Assembly (NCBI GenBank): GCA_963675655.1
Contig: OY776489.1
Span: 1,054,001-1,118,000, forward strand
Length of the DNA: 64,000 nt
From: CAXXOK01 sp963675655
GTDB lineage: Bacteria > Bacillota > Clostridia > Christensenellales > Aristaeellaceae
Direction: 5' to 3'
This document shows, piece by piece, positions 43,336 through 53,100 of this stretch. Within the stretch, counting starts at the first letter, position 1; each line of letters starts with the position of its first letter. The translations under genes were made by a program, and so were the position numbers. The notes beneath the pieces were generated by a model that searched no databases, was not told the origin of the DNA, and saw only the letters and a list, made by a program, of their open reading frames with translations.

Positions 43336-44241
43336 TCAGTCAAACAGGGCGGATACGAAATCCTTCGCGTTAAAGGCCTGCAAATCGTCTATACCTTCGC
43401 CCACGCCCACATACATCACCGGCACGCGCAGCTCCCGCACAATGGAGAACACCACGCCGCCCTTGGCCGTGCCGTCCAGCTTGGTCAGCACTACGCCGGT
43501 AATACCCGCCGCCTCGCTAAAGGCGCGCGCCTGCTGCAAGCCGTTCTGCCCGGTCGTCGCGTCCACCACTAAAAGACAGCGCACCGTCGCCTCGGGGTAT
43601 TCCCGGTCGATTACGCGGCGCATCTTCTGCATTTCATCCATCAGGTTCTTTTTATTGTGCAGCCTGCCCGCCGTATCCACAATCAGCAAATCGGCCTTGC
43701 GGGATTTGGCGGCCTGCACCGCGTCAAACACGACGCCCGCGGGGTCTGCCCCCTCCTGATGGCGCACAAGGGGCACCTTGGCGCGGCTTGCCCAAATCTC
43801 CAGCTGGTCGGCAGCAGCGGCACGGAACGTATCAGCCGCGCAGAGCATAATGGTGCGGCCCAGCGCCTGAAAGCGCAGCGCCAGCTTGCCGATGGTGGTG
43901 GTTTTACCCACGCCGTTGACCCCGACCATTAAAATGACCATCGGCCACTTAAGCGGGTCCTTGGGCGCATCCACCATGGAAACCAAAATCTCCTTGAGCA
44001 TTTCCCGGCAGGCGGCGGTATCCTTCACGTTTTCCGCCTTTGCGCGGGCGCGCAACTGATCGATCGCTTCCTGCGCGCCGGTGACCCCCATATCGGACAG
44101 GATGAGCGCGTCCAGCAGCCCATCGAAAAAATCTTCGTCCGCCGTTTGGTGCTCGGTAACCGCTTCGTCCACCATAGTATTTAAGTTCTGGCGGCTGCGG
44201 AACAATCCATCCCGCAGCTTGCCGAATAATCCATCGGCCAT
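43336..44241 (-). CDS. ftsY: Signal-recognition particle receptor FtsY
   Basis: FtsY is the membrane-associated GTPase receptor that docks ribosome-SRP complexes at the translocon. The 301-residue product is a compact form with only a short N-terminal region, followed by the NG domain: P-loop GVNGVGKTTTIGKL, DTFRAAAADQLE, DTAGRLHNKKNLM, TKLDGTAKGG and GVGEGIDDLQAFN. AAGGAGG precedes the ATG. It lies 43 bases after smc, the usual Firmicutes order, and a small hairpin (AGGGCG/CGCCCT, about 44270-44284) sits between the two genes. Confidence 0.97.
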   Translation of the reverse strand: MADGLFGKLRDGLFRSRQNLNTMVDEAVTEHQTADEDFFDGLLDALILSDMGVTGAQEAIDQLRARAKAENVKDTAACREMLKEILVSMVDAPKDPLKWPMVILMVGVNGVGKTTTIGKLALRFQALGRTIMLCAADTFRAAAADQLEIWASRAKVPLVRHQEGADPAGVVFDAVQAAKSRKADLLIVDTAGRLHNKKNLMDEMQKMRRVIDREYPEATVRCLLVVDATTGQNGLQQARAFSEAAGITGVVLTKLDGTAKGGVVFSIVRELRVPVMYVGVGEGIDDLQAFNAKDFVSALFD

Positions 44242-44284
44242 ACAAACGCCTCCTTACGGTGCTCGTCCAAGGGCGATAAACGCC

Positions 44285-47200
44285 CTATGCGTAATCCCTT
44301 AAACTAACGCTGACCATGGAGCTGATGCCTTTTTCCTCCATAGCGACGCCAAAGAGGGTATCGCAGCGCTCCATAGTGCCTTTGCGGTGGGTGATGACCA
44401 CAAACTGCGTATTCAGGGAAAATTCCTTGAGGTAATCGGCAAAATAGGTAATGTTCGCCTCGTCCAGCGCGGCCTCGATCTCGTCCAGTATACAAAACGG
44501 GGTGGGGCGGAGCCGGAGCATGGCAAAGAGGATGGCAATAGCCGTCAGCGCACGCTCGCCGCCCGAAAACAGGCTGAGAATCTGGCGCTTTTTGCCCGGC
44601 GGCTGCACGATAATATCAATACCGCAGCCCAGCGGGTCCTCGGGATCCGACAGGCGGATTTCGCCCTGTCCGCCGCCGAACAGGCGGGCGAACGACTCGG
44701 CAAAATATGTTTGCAAGATGGAGAACTGCTCCACAAACACCGTGCGCATATGGGTGAGCAATTCGGTAATCAACGTTTCCAAATCCTGCTTGGCCTTTTC
44801 CAAATCGTCCCGCTGGCTGGACAGGTCGGTTACGCGCTCACGCAGCTCGGCATATTCCTCAATGGCGCTCACGTTTACGTTGCCCATCTGTCGGATACGG
44901 TCGCGGATGGTCTGCGCCTGCGTATCGGCTTCGGATTCGTTAAAATCCTCCGGCGGCAGCAGCAGCACGGCATCTTCCGGCGGCGTCTGCGGCGCAGCAT
45001 CCGGCATTTCCGCCTGCGCATCGGGCACGTTAAACGTGCCCTGCGCCACCAACTGATATTCGGCATACGCCTGCTGCGCCCCTGCAAACGTCAGCTCGTA
45101 GGTATCCCACAGGCGATCGTCCAATGCTGCGCGTTCGGCGGTGACGCGGGAAAGGTTCATCTCCTGCCGGTGCAGGCGCTCGGTGGTTTTTTCCGCCAGC
45201 GTACGGGTCGCCTCGGCCTCGTTTTGCACATCCTTGAGCGCTTTTTGCGCTTCTTCGCGCCGCGCTTCGGTCTGGTTTACGTAGTCCTTTGCCTGCGCTA
45301 CCGCCTGCTCCGCCTGCGCGGTTGCCGCGGCGGCCTCCGCGCGTGCCTGCTCGGCGTTTTGCAATTCGAGCAGGGTTTTTTGGCGCTTCGCTTCCAGCGT
45401 TTCCTGCTCTTTAATGCAGTCCTCGCTGTCGCATACCAGCCGGTGCTTATCGCGGTGCAGGCGGTCGCAGGTATGCTCCGCCTCCTGCAAAGCCAGCATC
45501 GCCTGTGTTTGCGCTTCCTGCGCATCCTCGCGCGCGCGGCGCGCCGCATCCAGCTCGCGATCCAGCGCGGCGGTTTTCGCATTCATCGCGTCGGCGTCGG
45601 TCTGCTCGCGGCCGGTTTGCCGCTCGATGCGCTCCAACTCCGCCTCAATATCCGCAATGCTTTCGCTAAGCTGCTCAATGGCGGCGTTGGTGCTTTCCAC
45701 GCTTTGCTGATGCTCCTGCAAGGCGGCTTGCGCGTTTTTATGGCGTTCGCTGTCCCGCGTAACGGCAATTTCCTGCTGCTGCACAGCCTCGCGCGCGTCC
45801 AAACGCCGCTCGCGCAGGGTTATGCGCTGCTGCTCCAGTTCGCCAAGCGCCGCCGTGCTTTGGGCAATGCGTTCCGTTTTGGTGGCAAGCTCCGCTTCCA
45901 GCTCTTTAATTTCGCGCTCGCGCCCGAGCAGGTTTTGCGCCTTCTGGCGGATGCTGCCGCCCGTCATCGCGCCGCCGGAGTGCATTACATCCCCGGCCAG
46001 CGTAACCAGCCGGAAGCTGTGCCCGCCCGCCCGCATGATTTGGATGCCGCTTTCCAGATCGCGTGCGATTACCGTACGACCCAGCAGGTTTTCCATAACG
46101 GGGCGGTAGGTTTCCTCAAATTCGCAAAGCTCGCTCGCTACGCCGATGCAGCCGTCCATGTTAAGCACCCGCCGCTCGCCGGGCGAGAGCGTGCGCCCGC
46201 GTACGGAGCTGAGCGGTAAAAAGGTGGCGCGGCCCAGCCGGTTATTGCGCAAATAATCAATAAGCTGTTTGGCGTCGTGCTCGGTACCGGTAACGATGTT
46301 TTGCATCGCGCCGCCCAGCGCCATATCCAGCGCGGTTTCGTACTCCTTTGGCACAGTTAGCAGCATGGCGACCACGTCGTACACGCCGGAAAGGTTATGC
46401 TGCCGGGCGTAAGCCAGCGCCTGCCGCACAGGGTACTGGTAGCCCTCGTACCCCTCCTGCAATTCCTGCAGGGTTTTCAGGCGCGTCTCATCGGCGCGCG
46501 CGCCTTGCGCCAATAGCTGCATATCCTTTTTGGCTTGTTCCAGCGTATCAAACAGGGTTTTGGCCTGTGTTTCCAGTTCCGTCGCCTCTGCGCGGCGCTG
46601 GGACAGGGTTTCTTCCTCCGCTTTCAAGCCCTCCGCGGCGGTTGTAAGCGCCTGCGAAAGCGCCTGCGTCTTTTCCTGCGCGCCGGACAGCGCGCCTTGC
46701 AGTTCTTCCCGCCGCGCCGCCATTTGCGAGTGCATGGCGCTTTGCCGTGCCTGTGCGGTGCGCACATCCTGCATACGGTTCATGCTGTCCATCATGGCGG
46801 TTTTGTGGGCGGAAAGCTCGTCCTCCCACTTCTGGGCGGCGGTATTCGCCTCGGCAAACGCCTGCCTGCGCAGGGTCAGCGCTTCGGCCGCCGCCGCACG
46901 CTGGCTTTCGGCTTCCTGCAGGCCGCCTTCGGATTGCTCTACGGTTGCCTGTATCAGCTTTAAACGGTTTTGCATCGCCTCGGCCTCGCCGCGCAAACGT
47001 TCCAGCGTTTCGCTCGCGCCGGAAAGGCGGTTCTCCACTGCCTGCGCCTGCTCTTTGGCGGTATGCAGCACATCGGATTTGCCCAGCAGCGCATCGTGCG
47101 CCCCGGCCAGCTCCTTTTGCAGCGCTTCCAGCCCTTCCTCGCGCTGCGCGCGATCGGCATTTTGCTGTTCCAGCTGGGTATTCAGTGCTACCAGCTGTTC

Positions 47201-47956
47201 GTTAACAGCATTAAGCGCATCCTCCATGGTGGCGATGCGCTTACGCAGGCGCTCATGGCGGCGCAGGTACAGCGAAACATCCAGTTCCTTGAGGGTTTCG
47301 GACAGCTCCAAATACTCCCGCGCCACTTCCGCCTGCTTTTCCAGCGGGCCCAAGCGGTGCTCCAGCTCCTCCAGAATATCGCTGATGCGCACGAGATTCT
47401 CATCGCTGCGCTTGAGGCGCTGCTCGGCCTCTTCCTTGCGGAAGCGGAACCGGCTGATGCCCGCCGCCTCCTCGAAAACCGCGCGCCGGTCCTCGCTGCG
47501 CTGGGACAGAATATCGTCAATGCGGCCTTGCCCAATGATGGAGTAGCCTTCCTTGCCCGCGCCGGTATCACGAAACAGCGCTACCACGTCTTTCAAGCGG
47601 CAGGTAGCGCCGTTGATGAGGTATTCGCTTTCGCCGCTGCGGTATACGCGCCGTGTGATGCTGACCTGCGCATAATCCACCGGCAGTTGATGGTCGGCAT
47701 TGTCAAACTCCAGCACGACTTCGCAGTAGTTCATGGGCTTGCGGGACTGGGTACCGTTAAAAATGACGTCGGCCATGCTGTTGCCGCGCAGGGTTTTGGC
47801 GCTTTGTTCGCCCAATACCCAGCGCACCGCGTCGCCGATGTTGCTTTTACCGCTGCCGTTGGGCCCTACGATACCGGTTACGTTTTGTGGGAAGATGATC
47901 TCGGTTCGTTTGGCAAACGATTTAAAACCGAAGATCTCCAGCTTGTTCAGCCGCAT
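44285..47956 (-). CDS. smc: Chromosome segregation protein SMC
   Basis: SMC is the ATPase core of the condensin-like complex that organises and separates the chromosome. The 1223-residue product has an N-terminal Walker A (GPNGSGKSN, about 32-40), a long coiled coil, a hinge at about 505-660 (QNIVTGTEHDAKQLIDYLRN), a second coiled coil, and the C-terminal signature FSGGERAL (about 1127; one residue off the usual LSGGE) with ILDEIEAALDE as Walker B. Length is typical. AAGGGGGA precedes the ATG. The gene lies between rnc and ftsY. The kleisin partners scpA/scpB are not in the window. Confidence 0.98.
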   Translation of the reverse strand: MRLNKLEIFGFKSFAKRTEIIFPQNVTGIVGPNGSGKSNIGDAVRWVLGEQSAKTLRGNSMADVIFNGTQSRKPMNYCEVVLEFDNADHQLPVDYAQVSITRRVYRSGESEYLINGATCRLKDVVALFRDTGAGKEGYSIIGQGRIDDILSQRSEDRRAVFEEAAGISRFRFRKEEAEQRLKRSDENLVRISDILEELEHRLGPLEKQAEVAREYLELSETLKELDVSLYLRRHERLRKRIATMEDALNAVNEQLVALNTQLEQQNADRAQREEGLEALQKELAGAHDALLGKSDVLHTAKEQAQAVENRLSGASETLERLRGEAEAMQNRLKLIQATVEQSEGGLQEAESQRAAAAEALTLRRQAFAEANTAAQKWEDELSAHKTAMMDSMNRMQDVRTAQARQSAMHSQMAARREELQGALSGAQEKTQALSQALTTAAEGLKAEEETLSQRRAEATELETQAKTLFDTLEQAKKDMQLLAQGARADETRLKTLQELQEGYEGYQYPVRQALAYARQHNLSGVYDVVAMLLTVPKEYETALDMALGGAMQNIVTGTEHDAKQLIDYLRNNRLGRATFLPLSSVRGRTLSPGERRVLNMDGCIGVASELCEFEETYRPVMENLLGRTVIARDLESGIQIMRAGGHSFRLVTLAGDVMHSGGAMTGGSIRQKAQNLLGREREIKELEAELATKTERIAQSTAALGELEQQRITLRERRLDAREAVQQQEIAVTRDSERHKNAQAALQEHQQSVESTNAAIEQLSESIADIEAELERIERQTGREQTDADAMNAKTAALDRELDAARRAREDAQEAQTQAMLALQEAEHTCDRLHRDKHRLVCDSEDCIKEQETLEAKRQKTLLELQNAEQARAEAAAATAQAEQAVAQAKDYVNQTEARREEAQKALKDVQNEAEATRTLAEKTTERLHRQEMNLSRVTAERAALDDRLWDTYELTFAGAQQAYAEYQLVAQGTFNVPDAQAEMPDAAPQTPPEDAVLLLPPEDFNESEADTQAQTIRDRIRQMGNVNVSAIEEYAELRERVTDLSSQRDDLEKAKQDLETLITELLTHMRTVFVEQFSILQTYFAESFARLFGGGQGEIRLSDPEDPLGCGIDIIVQPPGKKRQILSLFSGGERALTAIAILFAMLRLRPTPFCILDEIEAALDEANITYFADYLKEFSLNTQFVVITHRKGTMERCDTLFGVAMEEKGISSMVSVSLRDYA

Positions 47957-47997
47957 CCCTATCCCCCTTATGTTGCCGGGCTTTCCGGCAGTGCTAT

Positions 47998-48660
47998 TCA
48001 GGCGTTTGGCGTAAGTTTCGTTAGCGCCAGCCGCGCGGCGGCCTGCTCGGCCGCCTTCTTGCTCGCGCCTTCGCCCTGCGCCAGCGGCTCACCCGCCACG
48101 CGGACTTCGATGACAAAATGGCGCTCATGCGCCGGGCCGCTCTGCTTAACCAACACATATTCCGGCAGTCCGGATTCCTGTGCCTGCGTCAGCGCCTGCA
48201 AAAGCCCCTTATCGTCGCGGCCATGCAGCGCACACAGTGTTTCCTCATCGGCAAACAGGCGCAATATCAGCCCGCGCGCCGCATCAATGCCGCCGTCCAG
48301 ATAGACCGCGGCGATGACCGCCTCCATCGCATCGGATAAAATGCTGGGCTTTTCCCGCCCGGCAGTCGTTTCCTCGCCGTGCCCCATGCGCAGGTGCGGC
48401 CCAAGCCCCAGCCCCCGGGCGATAAAGCACAGGGTTTCCTCGCACACCAGCGCGGCGCGCCGGGCGGTTAGCTCCCCTTCCTGCAGGGCGGGGTATTTGC
48501 TGTACAGCGCATCGCTGATCACAAATTCCAGCACGGCATCGCCTAAAAACTCCAGGCGCTGATTATCCTTCTCTTCCTTGGTGGAAGGGTGGGTAAGCGC
48601 GAGGGTTAAAAGCGATGGATTCGTAAAGCCATAGCCGAGAGCGGTTTCCAACGGATGCAT
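47998..48660 (-). CDS. rnc: Ribonuclease III
   Basis: RNase III cuts double-stranded RNA, including rRNA precursors. The 220-residue product has the family signature RLEFLGDAVLEFVISDALY near residues 36-54 and the second active-site segment SDAMEAVIAAVYLDGG. The dsRNA-binding domain follows at about 150-217 (QALTQAQESGLPEYV and GEGASKKAAEQAAARLAL). AAAGGAGA precedes the ATG. About 70 bases upstream of the start lies a perfect 26-base palindrome (48729-48754), which in the mRNA would form a hairpin; RNase III is known in other bacteria to cut its own leader. Confidence 0.97.
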   Translation of the reverse strand: MHPLETALGYGFTNPSLLTLALTHPSTKEEKDNQRLEFLGDAVLEFVISDALYSKYPALQEGELTARRAALVCEETLCFIARGLGLGPHLRMGHGEETTAGREKPSILSDAMEAVIAAVYLDGGIDAARGLILRLFADEETLCALHGRDDKGLLQALTQAQESGLPEYVLVKQSGPAHERHFVIEVRVAGEPLAQGEGASKKAAEQAAARLALTKLTPNA

Positions 48661-48728
48661 GCGGTACTCTCCTTTGGCGATTTACACGCCGCGCGGGTTT
48701 ATATATGTTACGCACGGCGCGGATGAAA

Positions 48729-48754
48729 GACGGCGCTGAACGTTCAGCGCCGTC
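48729..48754. promoter_or_regulatory. Perfect palindrome between acpP and rnc
   Basis: GACGGCGCTGAAC and GTTCAGCGCCGTC are exactly complementary, 13 bp each with no loop. On the minus strand only three Ts follow, so it is not a strong terminator. It could be a processing site or attenuator between acpP and rnc. Confidence 0.6.
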
Positions 48755-48829
48755 AAGCGTATCTGAAAAAAATGCCTGCGCCGGGCGCCGCAAAGGCGCG
48801 CCAACCGCGAAGGCCGGAACACACCGGGG

Positions 48830-49057
48830 TTACTGGTTCGCCTCGATGTACTTGGCAACGTCGCCAACCGTTTTCAGCGTGAGGATCACTTCGTCTTCCA
48901 CTTCGATGTTGAACTGGTTTTCCAGTTCCAAAATCATTACCATAATATTGGCGCTGTCCGCCTTCAAATCTTCCACCAAACGGCTTTCGGGCGTAATGGA
49001 AGCTGCGTCCACCTGCAGCTGCGAAGCGATCATATCCCGTACCTGTTCAAATACCAT
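48830..49057 (-). CDS. acpP: Acyl carrier protein
   Basis: The product is the 75-residue carrier that holds fatty-acyl intermediates on a 4'-phosphopantetheine arm. It is acidic and helical, with the attachment serine in DLKADSANIMVMILELE; the usual DSLD context is DSAN here. AAAGGAGG lies upstream of the ATG at 49057. It lies between plsX and rnc, the standard fatty-acid and phospholipid operon order. The altered residues after the serine are conservative and do not themselves argue against function. Confidence 0.92.
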   Translation of the reverse strand: MVFEQVRDMIASQLQVDAASITPESRLVEDLKADSANIMVMILELENQFNIEVEDEVILTLKTVGDVAKYIEANQ

Positions 49058-49141
49058 GGGAAACTCCTCCTTTATTATACCCAACAATATTATTTTACTA
49101 TCCAGCACGCACCTTGCCCGTGCAAGGCGCGTAAGCAGGCG

Positions 49142-50164
49142 TTATTCTGCGGCCGGCGCATCCGGCGGGGTCAGCCGCGTGCTGATTTTGCCCACCACGT
49201 CGGCGTCGATCATATCCACCGCCTGGCGGATGGCGCAGGCGATGGCGTGCGCGTTGCTTGAGCCGTGCGCTTTGACTACATTACCGTTTACACCCAGCAG
49301 CGGCGCGCCGCCAACCTCGGTGTAATCCATAGTTTTTTTCACGCGCATAAAGGCGGGCTTTGCCAGCAGCGCGCCAATTTTGCCGCGCGTGTCGGCGGTG
49401 ATTTCTTTTTTAATAATGCCCATCAGCGTACCGGCCACACCCTCCATAAACTTGAGGATGACGTTGCCCACAAACCCGTCGCAGACGATTACGTCCGCCA
49501 CGTCGCCGGTAATATCGCGCGCTTCCACATTCCCCACAAAGTTGAGCGGGCTTTCGGCCAAAAGCTCGTAGGCCGCCTTTGTCAGCGCGCAGCCTTTTTC
49601 ACTCTCCGCGCCGTTGTTGACCAGCCCGATCCGGGGGGAGACGATGCCGCGCATGCCCTGCATATAGGCGTTGCCCATCAGCGCAAACTGCGATAGGTAT
49701 TCTGGCCGGCAATCCACATTGGCGCCGCAATCGATAAGCAGGAAAAAATCCTTGCCGTTGGGCAGCAGCGGCGCCAGCGCGGGGCGGTCGATGCCGGGGA
49801 TGCGCCCCAGGCGGAACATGCCGCCCGCCAGCACCGCGCCGGTGGAACCGGCGGATACGAACGCATCCACTTTGCCTTCGCGCATTTTCAGCATACCGTC
49901 CACAATGGCGCTATTTTTCTTTTTCCGTACTGCCATCACGGGGGATTCGTCATTGGTAATCACGTCGGGGCAGTCGGTAACCACAAGGCGCTTGCGCAGC
50001 GCGGGCGCGTCCGCAAAGACGCGGTCCACCTCAGGCTGTACCGCTTCGGCCGGGCCTGCCAGCTCTACGGTGATCTGGGGGTGCAGCGTAAGCGCTTCTT
50101 TCGCGCCTTCCACGGTCGCCTGCGGCGCGTGGTCGCCGCCCATGGCGTCCAGATAAATCTTCAT
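49142..50164 (-). CDS. plsX: Phosphate acyltransferase PlsX
   Basis: PlsX makes acyl-phosphate from acyl-ACP, the first committed step to phospholipid in many Firmicutes; it works at the inner face of the membrane. The 340-residue product has the family segments MKIYLDAMGGDHAPQATVEG, ESPVMAVRKKKNSAIVDGM, SAGSTGAVLAGG and VEARDITGDVADVIVCDGF. AGGAGGAAA precedes the ATG at 50164; the frame is open upstream but unlike the family. It is followed by acpP after about 85 bases and preceded by the beta-propeller gene after 17 bases. Confidence 0.97.
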   Translation of the reverse strand: MKIYLDAMGGDHAPQATVEGAKEALTLHPQITVELAGPAEAVQPEVDRVFADAPALRKRLVVTDCPDVITNDESPVMAVRKKKNSAIVDGMLKMREGKVDAFVSAGSTGAVLAGGMFRLGRIPGIDRPALAPLLPNGKDFFLLIDCGANVDCRPEYLSQFALMGNAYMQGMRGIVSPRIGLVNNGAESEKGCALTKAAYELLAESPLNFVGNVEARDITGDVADVIVCDGFVGNVILKFMEGVAGTLMGIIKKEITADTRGKIGALLAKPAFMRVKKTMDYTEVGGAPLLGVNGNVVKAHGSSNAHAIACAIRQAVDMIDADVVGKISTRLTPPDAPAAE

Positions 50165-50180
50165 GCGTTTTCCTCCGCTT

Positions 50181-53100
50181 CTATTCCAGCTTGATACCGT
50201 AAATATAGCTGCTATCGCTGCCGGTGGTGCAAATGACCAGCACATCCCGGTATACGGCGGGCGAAGCCTCAATGCTGCCTTCCAGCTGTAAGGTGTTTAC
50301 AACATCACCGGTCGAGGCGTCCAGCATGTTCAGGGTTCCATCGCTTTCGCCCTGAATCAGCCATGCGTCGCCCGCAAGGTTATACACAACCACCGGGCTT
50401 GAAACCGTGGGGGTGTCAAGCGCGGTGCTCCACACCACGTCGCCCGTGGCTTTCTTGAGCGCGTACACCGTGGCGTTCTTTTCGCCATCGGTCACGGTGA
50501 AGAATACCAGATCGTCCACGCTGTTATCGCCAACAACGGGGCTGGCGTAGCAGCCGACCTCCGCCGAGGTGGTGTAGGTTAAGTCGGGCACTTCGTACGC
50601 CCAGGTTTCCTCGCCGGTGAGTGCATCATACCGACGGATGGTGCAAACGCCGCTGCGGCCCTGATTAACGATGGTGTTGGCGGTGTACAGGGATACGCTT
50701 TCCGCGTCGTCCATATCCAGCGCGATGGTGGCGTCTGCATTATCGCCGGTATTGGCGGCCCATACGGGGGAGAGGGTGTTTACGTCCACGCATTGCAGTA
50801 TGCCGGTCTGGTCGGCGAAGTATACATAAGAGCCGTACATAGCAACTGCGCCGTCAATATTGGTGTTCTTGGTCTTTTCGCCGCTGGCCGACCATTTGTA
50901 CTTCTGGTACGACGGATCCAGACTAAGCGTGCCGATGATGTGGTCGAACTCGCCGCCCGGCTCCATGGTATACAGCAGGCCGTTTTCGCCGCCGACGATC
51001 ATCGTGCCGGTGTTGCTGTCAAACAGCGGTGCACTGTTAAAGCCACTGTAATTACTTTGCATTTGCTTGTCGCGGCCGTCCAGCAGCGTAAGCTCTTTAT
51101 TGTTGAGCAGGTTAAACAGGTGCAGGCCGTTATCGATCGTCTTTTTGGAAAGCACGCTGATGTGCTGCCCGATGGCCAGCATAGGCGATGCGTTGGTTTG
51201 CAGCGAGAGTACGCCGTTGGAGGGATACCCCAAATCCACCGCATCACGCGTAGCTTCGCCGGTTACCAGATCCAGGAAGTAGAGCATGCCGTTTTGCGAA
51301 CTGACCATAACCTCTTTCAGAGCGGTCTTGTTCTTGGCGTCCTCGTTCATATCCAGCAGCGCACGCAGCTGCGTAGGCCATTTCACAATCAATGCCTGTC
51401 CGGGCCAGCCTACGCCGTAGAGCTTGCTGCTCTTGGCCTGCGTGTAGCCTTCCATGGCGACTTTCCACATTTCGGTCATGGCTTCGGACGTTATTTCCAC
51501 CGTGCCAAACGCCGCGTTCTGGCGGAACGGCCCGCTGCGGAAGGTGAGCACGCCGCTCTGATCCCAGACGGCGTATTTAAACGGATCGTTGAGGATAACC
51601 TTATCGTCGCGGGAATAATCGCTGGTAGATTTATTGTCTTCATAGGCGGTTTTGTCTATTTTCAGCTCGTCCGGCAGCGCCGCACCGCTCACGTTCATAG
51701 AAAGGATGGGCACGGTCGTCGGCTCCGGCGTAGTAACCGGGGTCGGTTCCGGCGTGGGGGACGCTGTGGGCGAGGCGGTAGGCGTAGCGGTTGCCGCTGC
51801 GGTCACCGTTGCGGCAGCGGTCGTCGGCTCCGGCGTTGCGGCCGTATCCGTGGTATCCGCACCTGCCTGTGCAATGCCGAAGGTAACGGACGCGTCAAAA
51901 TCGCTCTGGATAAAAGCAAGGTCCGTGCCACTTTGGTAGCGCACGTAGAACGCGCCGGTGTAAGCATCCTGCATATCGGCCATCAACGTCCAGGTACGGG
52001 TGTTTTCGCTTTCGTCCACTAGGCTTTCTGCATCGTTAAAGTATGCTTCGGCCACTGCGTCGCCATAATCGTTGGTAACCTGTACGGCTGTAACGTCCGT
52101 ACTGGTAACCACCGTCAGGGTGACCATCTGGGGCACTTCGCCCTCGGCAGGTTCTACCCCGAAATCCTGCACGGCCGGTTCGGCAATCGCAGGCGCTTCG
52201 ATGACGACAGGGGTGTCCAGCGTAATGCCTTCAGCCCAGGTGCCGTCCTTCTTCTGGCTTTGCGCGGTAAACACGCCGCTGTATCCGTCCTCAAAGGTAT
52301 AATGCAGCGTCCAGATATTCGTATTGCTGTTCTTGATAATCTGCCCGTCCAGCAGTTCGGAATCGGACAGCGTTTTGGCAAGGAGCACGGCGCCGTCCGC
52401 ATCCACGATGCGGATATCCGTAACCGAGGAGGGCGCTTGTACGGTAAATACCAGTTCCACCGGCGCAGTCGCCGTGTTGGGGCTGACTGTGAAGCTGGTA
52501 ACACCCGCTTCTTCCGGCGAAATGAGGTTTTTCACGGTATCAAAAACCCCGGTAACGCTTTGCTTCAGTCCGCCCATGGTGGTGCCCAGCGTACCGCCCA
52601 TGCCATCCCAATCGGGCAGTACAATGGCGGCCAGCAGCGCGCCGATCACCAGCAGGCACACCAAGAGTGTAACCAACCAGCGTCCGCGGCGGGGCGGGGG
52701 CGGAATATCGTCTTCTTCAAAATCATAACGCGGCCGTTTGATGGTCGCAGCCCGGCGTGCGTCGGGGTACGGGTGGCGGGGATCAAAACGGGCGCTTCCC
52801 TGCGCACGGTCGTCCATGTCGTCCCGGTCATATTCATCCATATCGCGCATGGCGGGCTGTGGCCGCTGCGGGCGCTGCGCGGGGCGCATAGGCGGTCTTT
52901 CGCCCATGCCGCGGTCGTCCGGCGCGCTCATGCGCCGTTCGTCCGCAGGCCTTGCGGGGCGCATGCGGCGTTCATCCGCAGGCGCGTCTTCCAGCGGGCG
53001 CGCGGGGCGCATACGGCGCTCATCCGCAGGCATGTCCTCCAGCGGACGCGCGGGGCGTTCTCCGGCCGGGCGTGTGGGGCGCGGGGCTCTGCCGCCCTGC

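Noticed and set aside
44387..46219. 610-residue open frame on the plus strand across smc
   Set aside because: It is a shadow of the smc gene on the opposite strand: GC-rich coding sequence leaves long open frames antisense, and there is no ribosome-binding site or family match.
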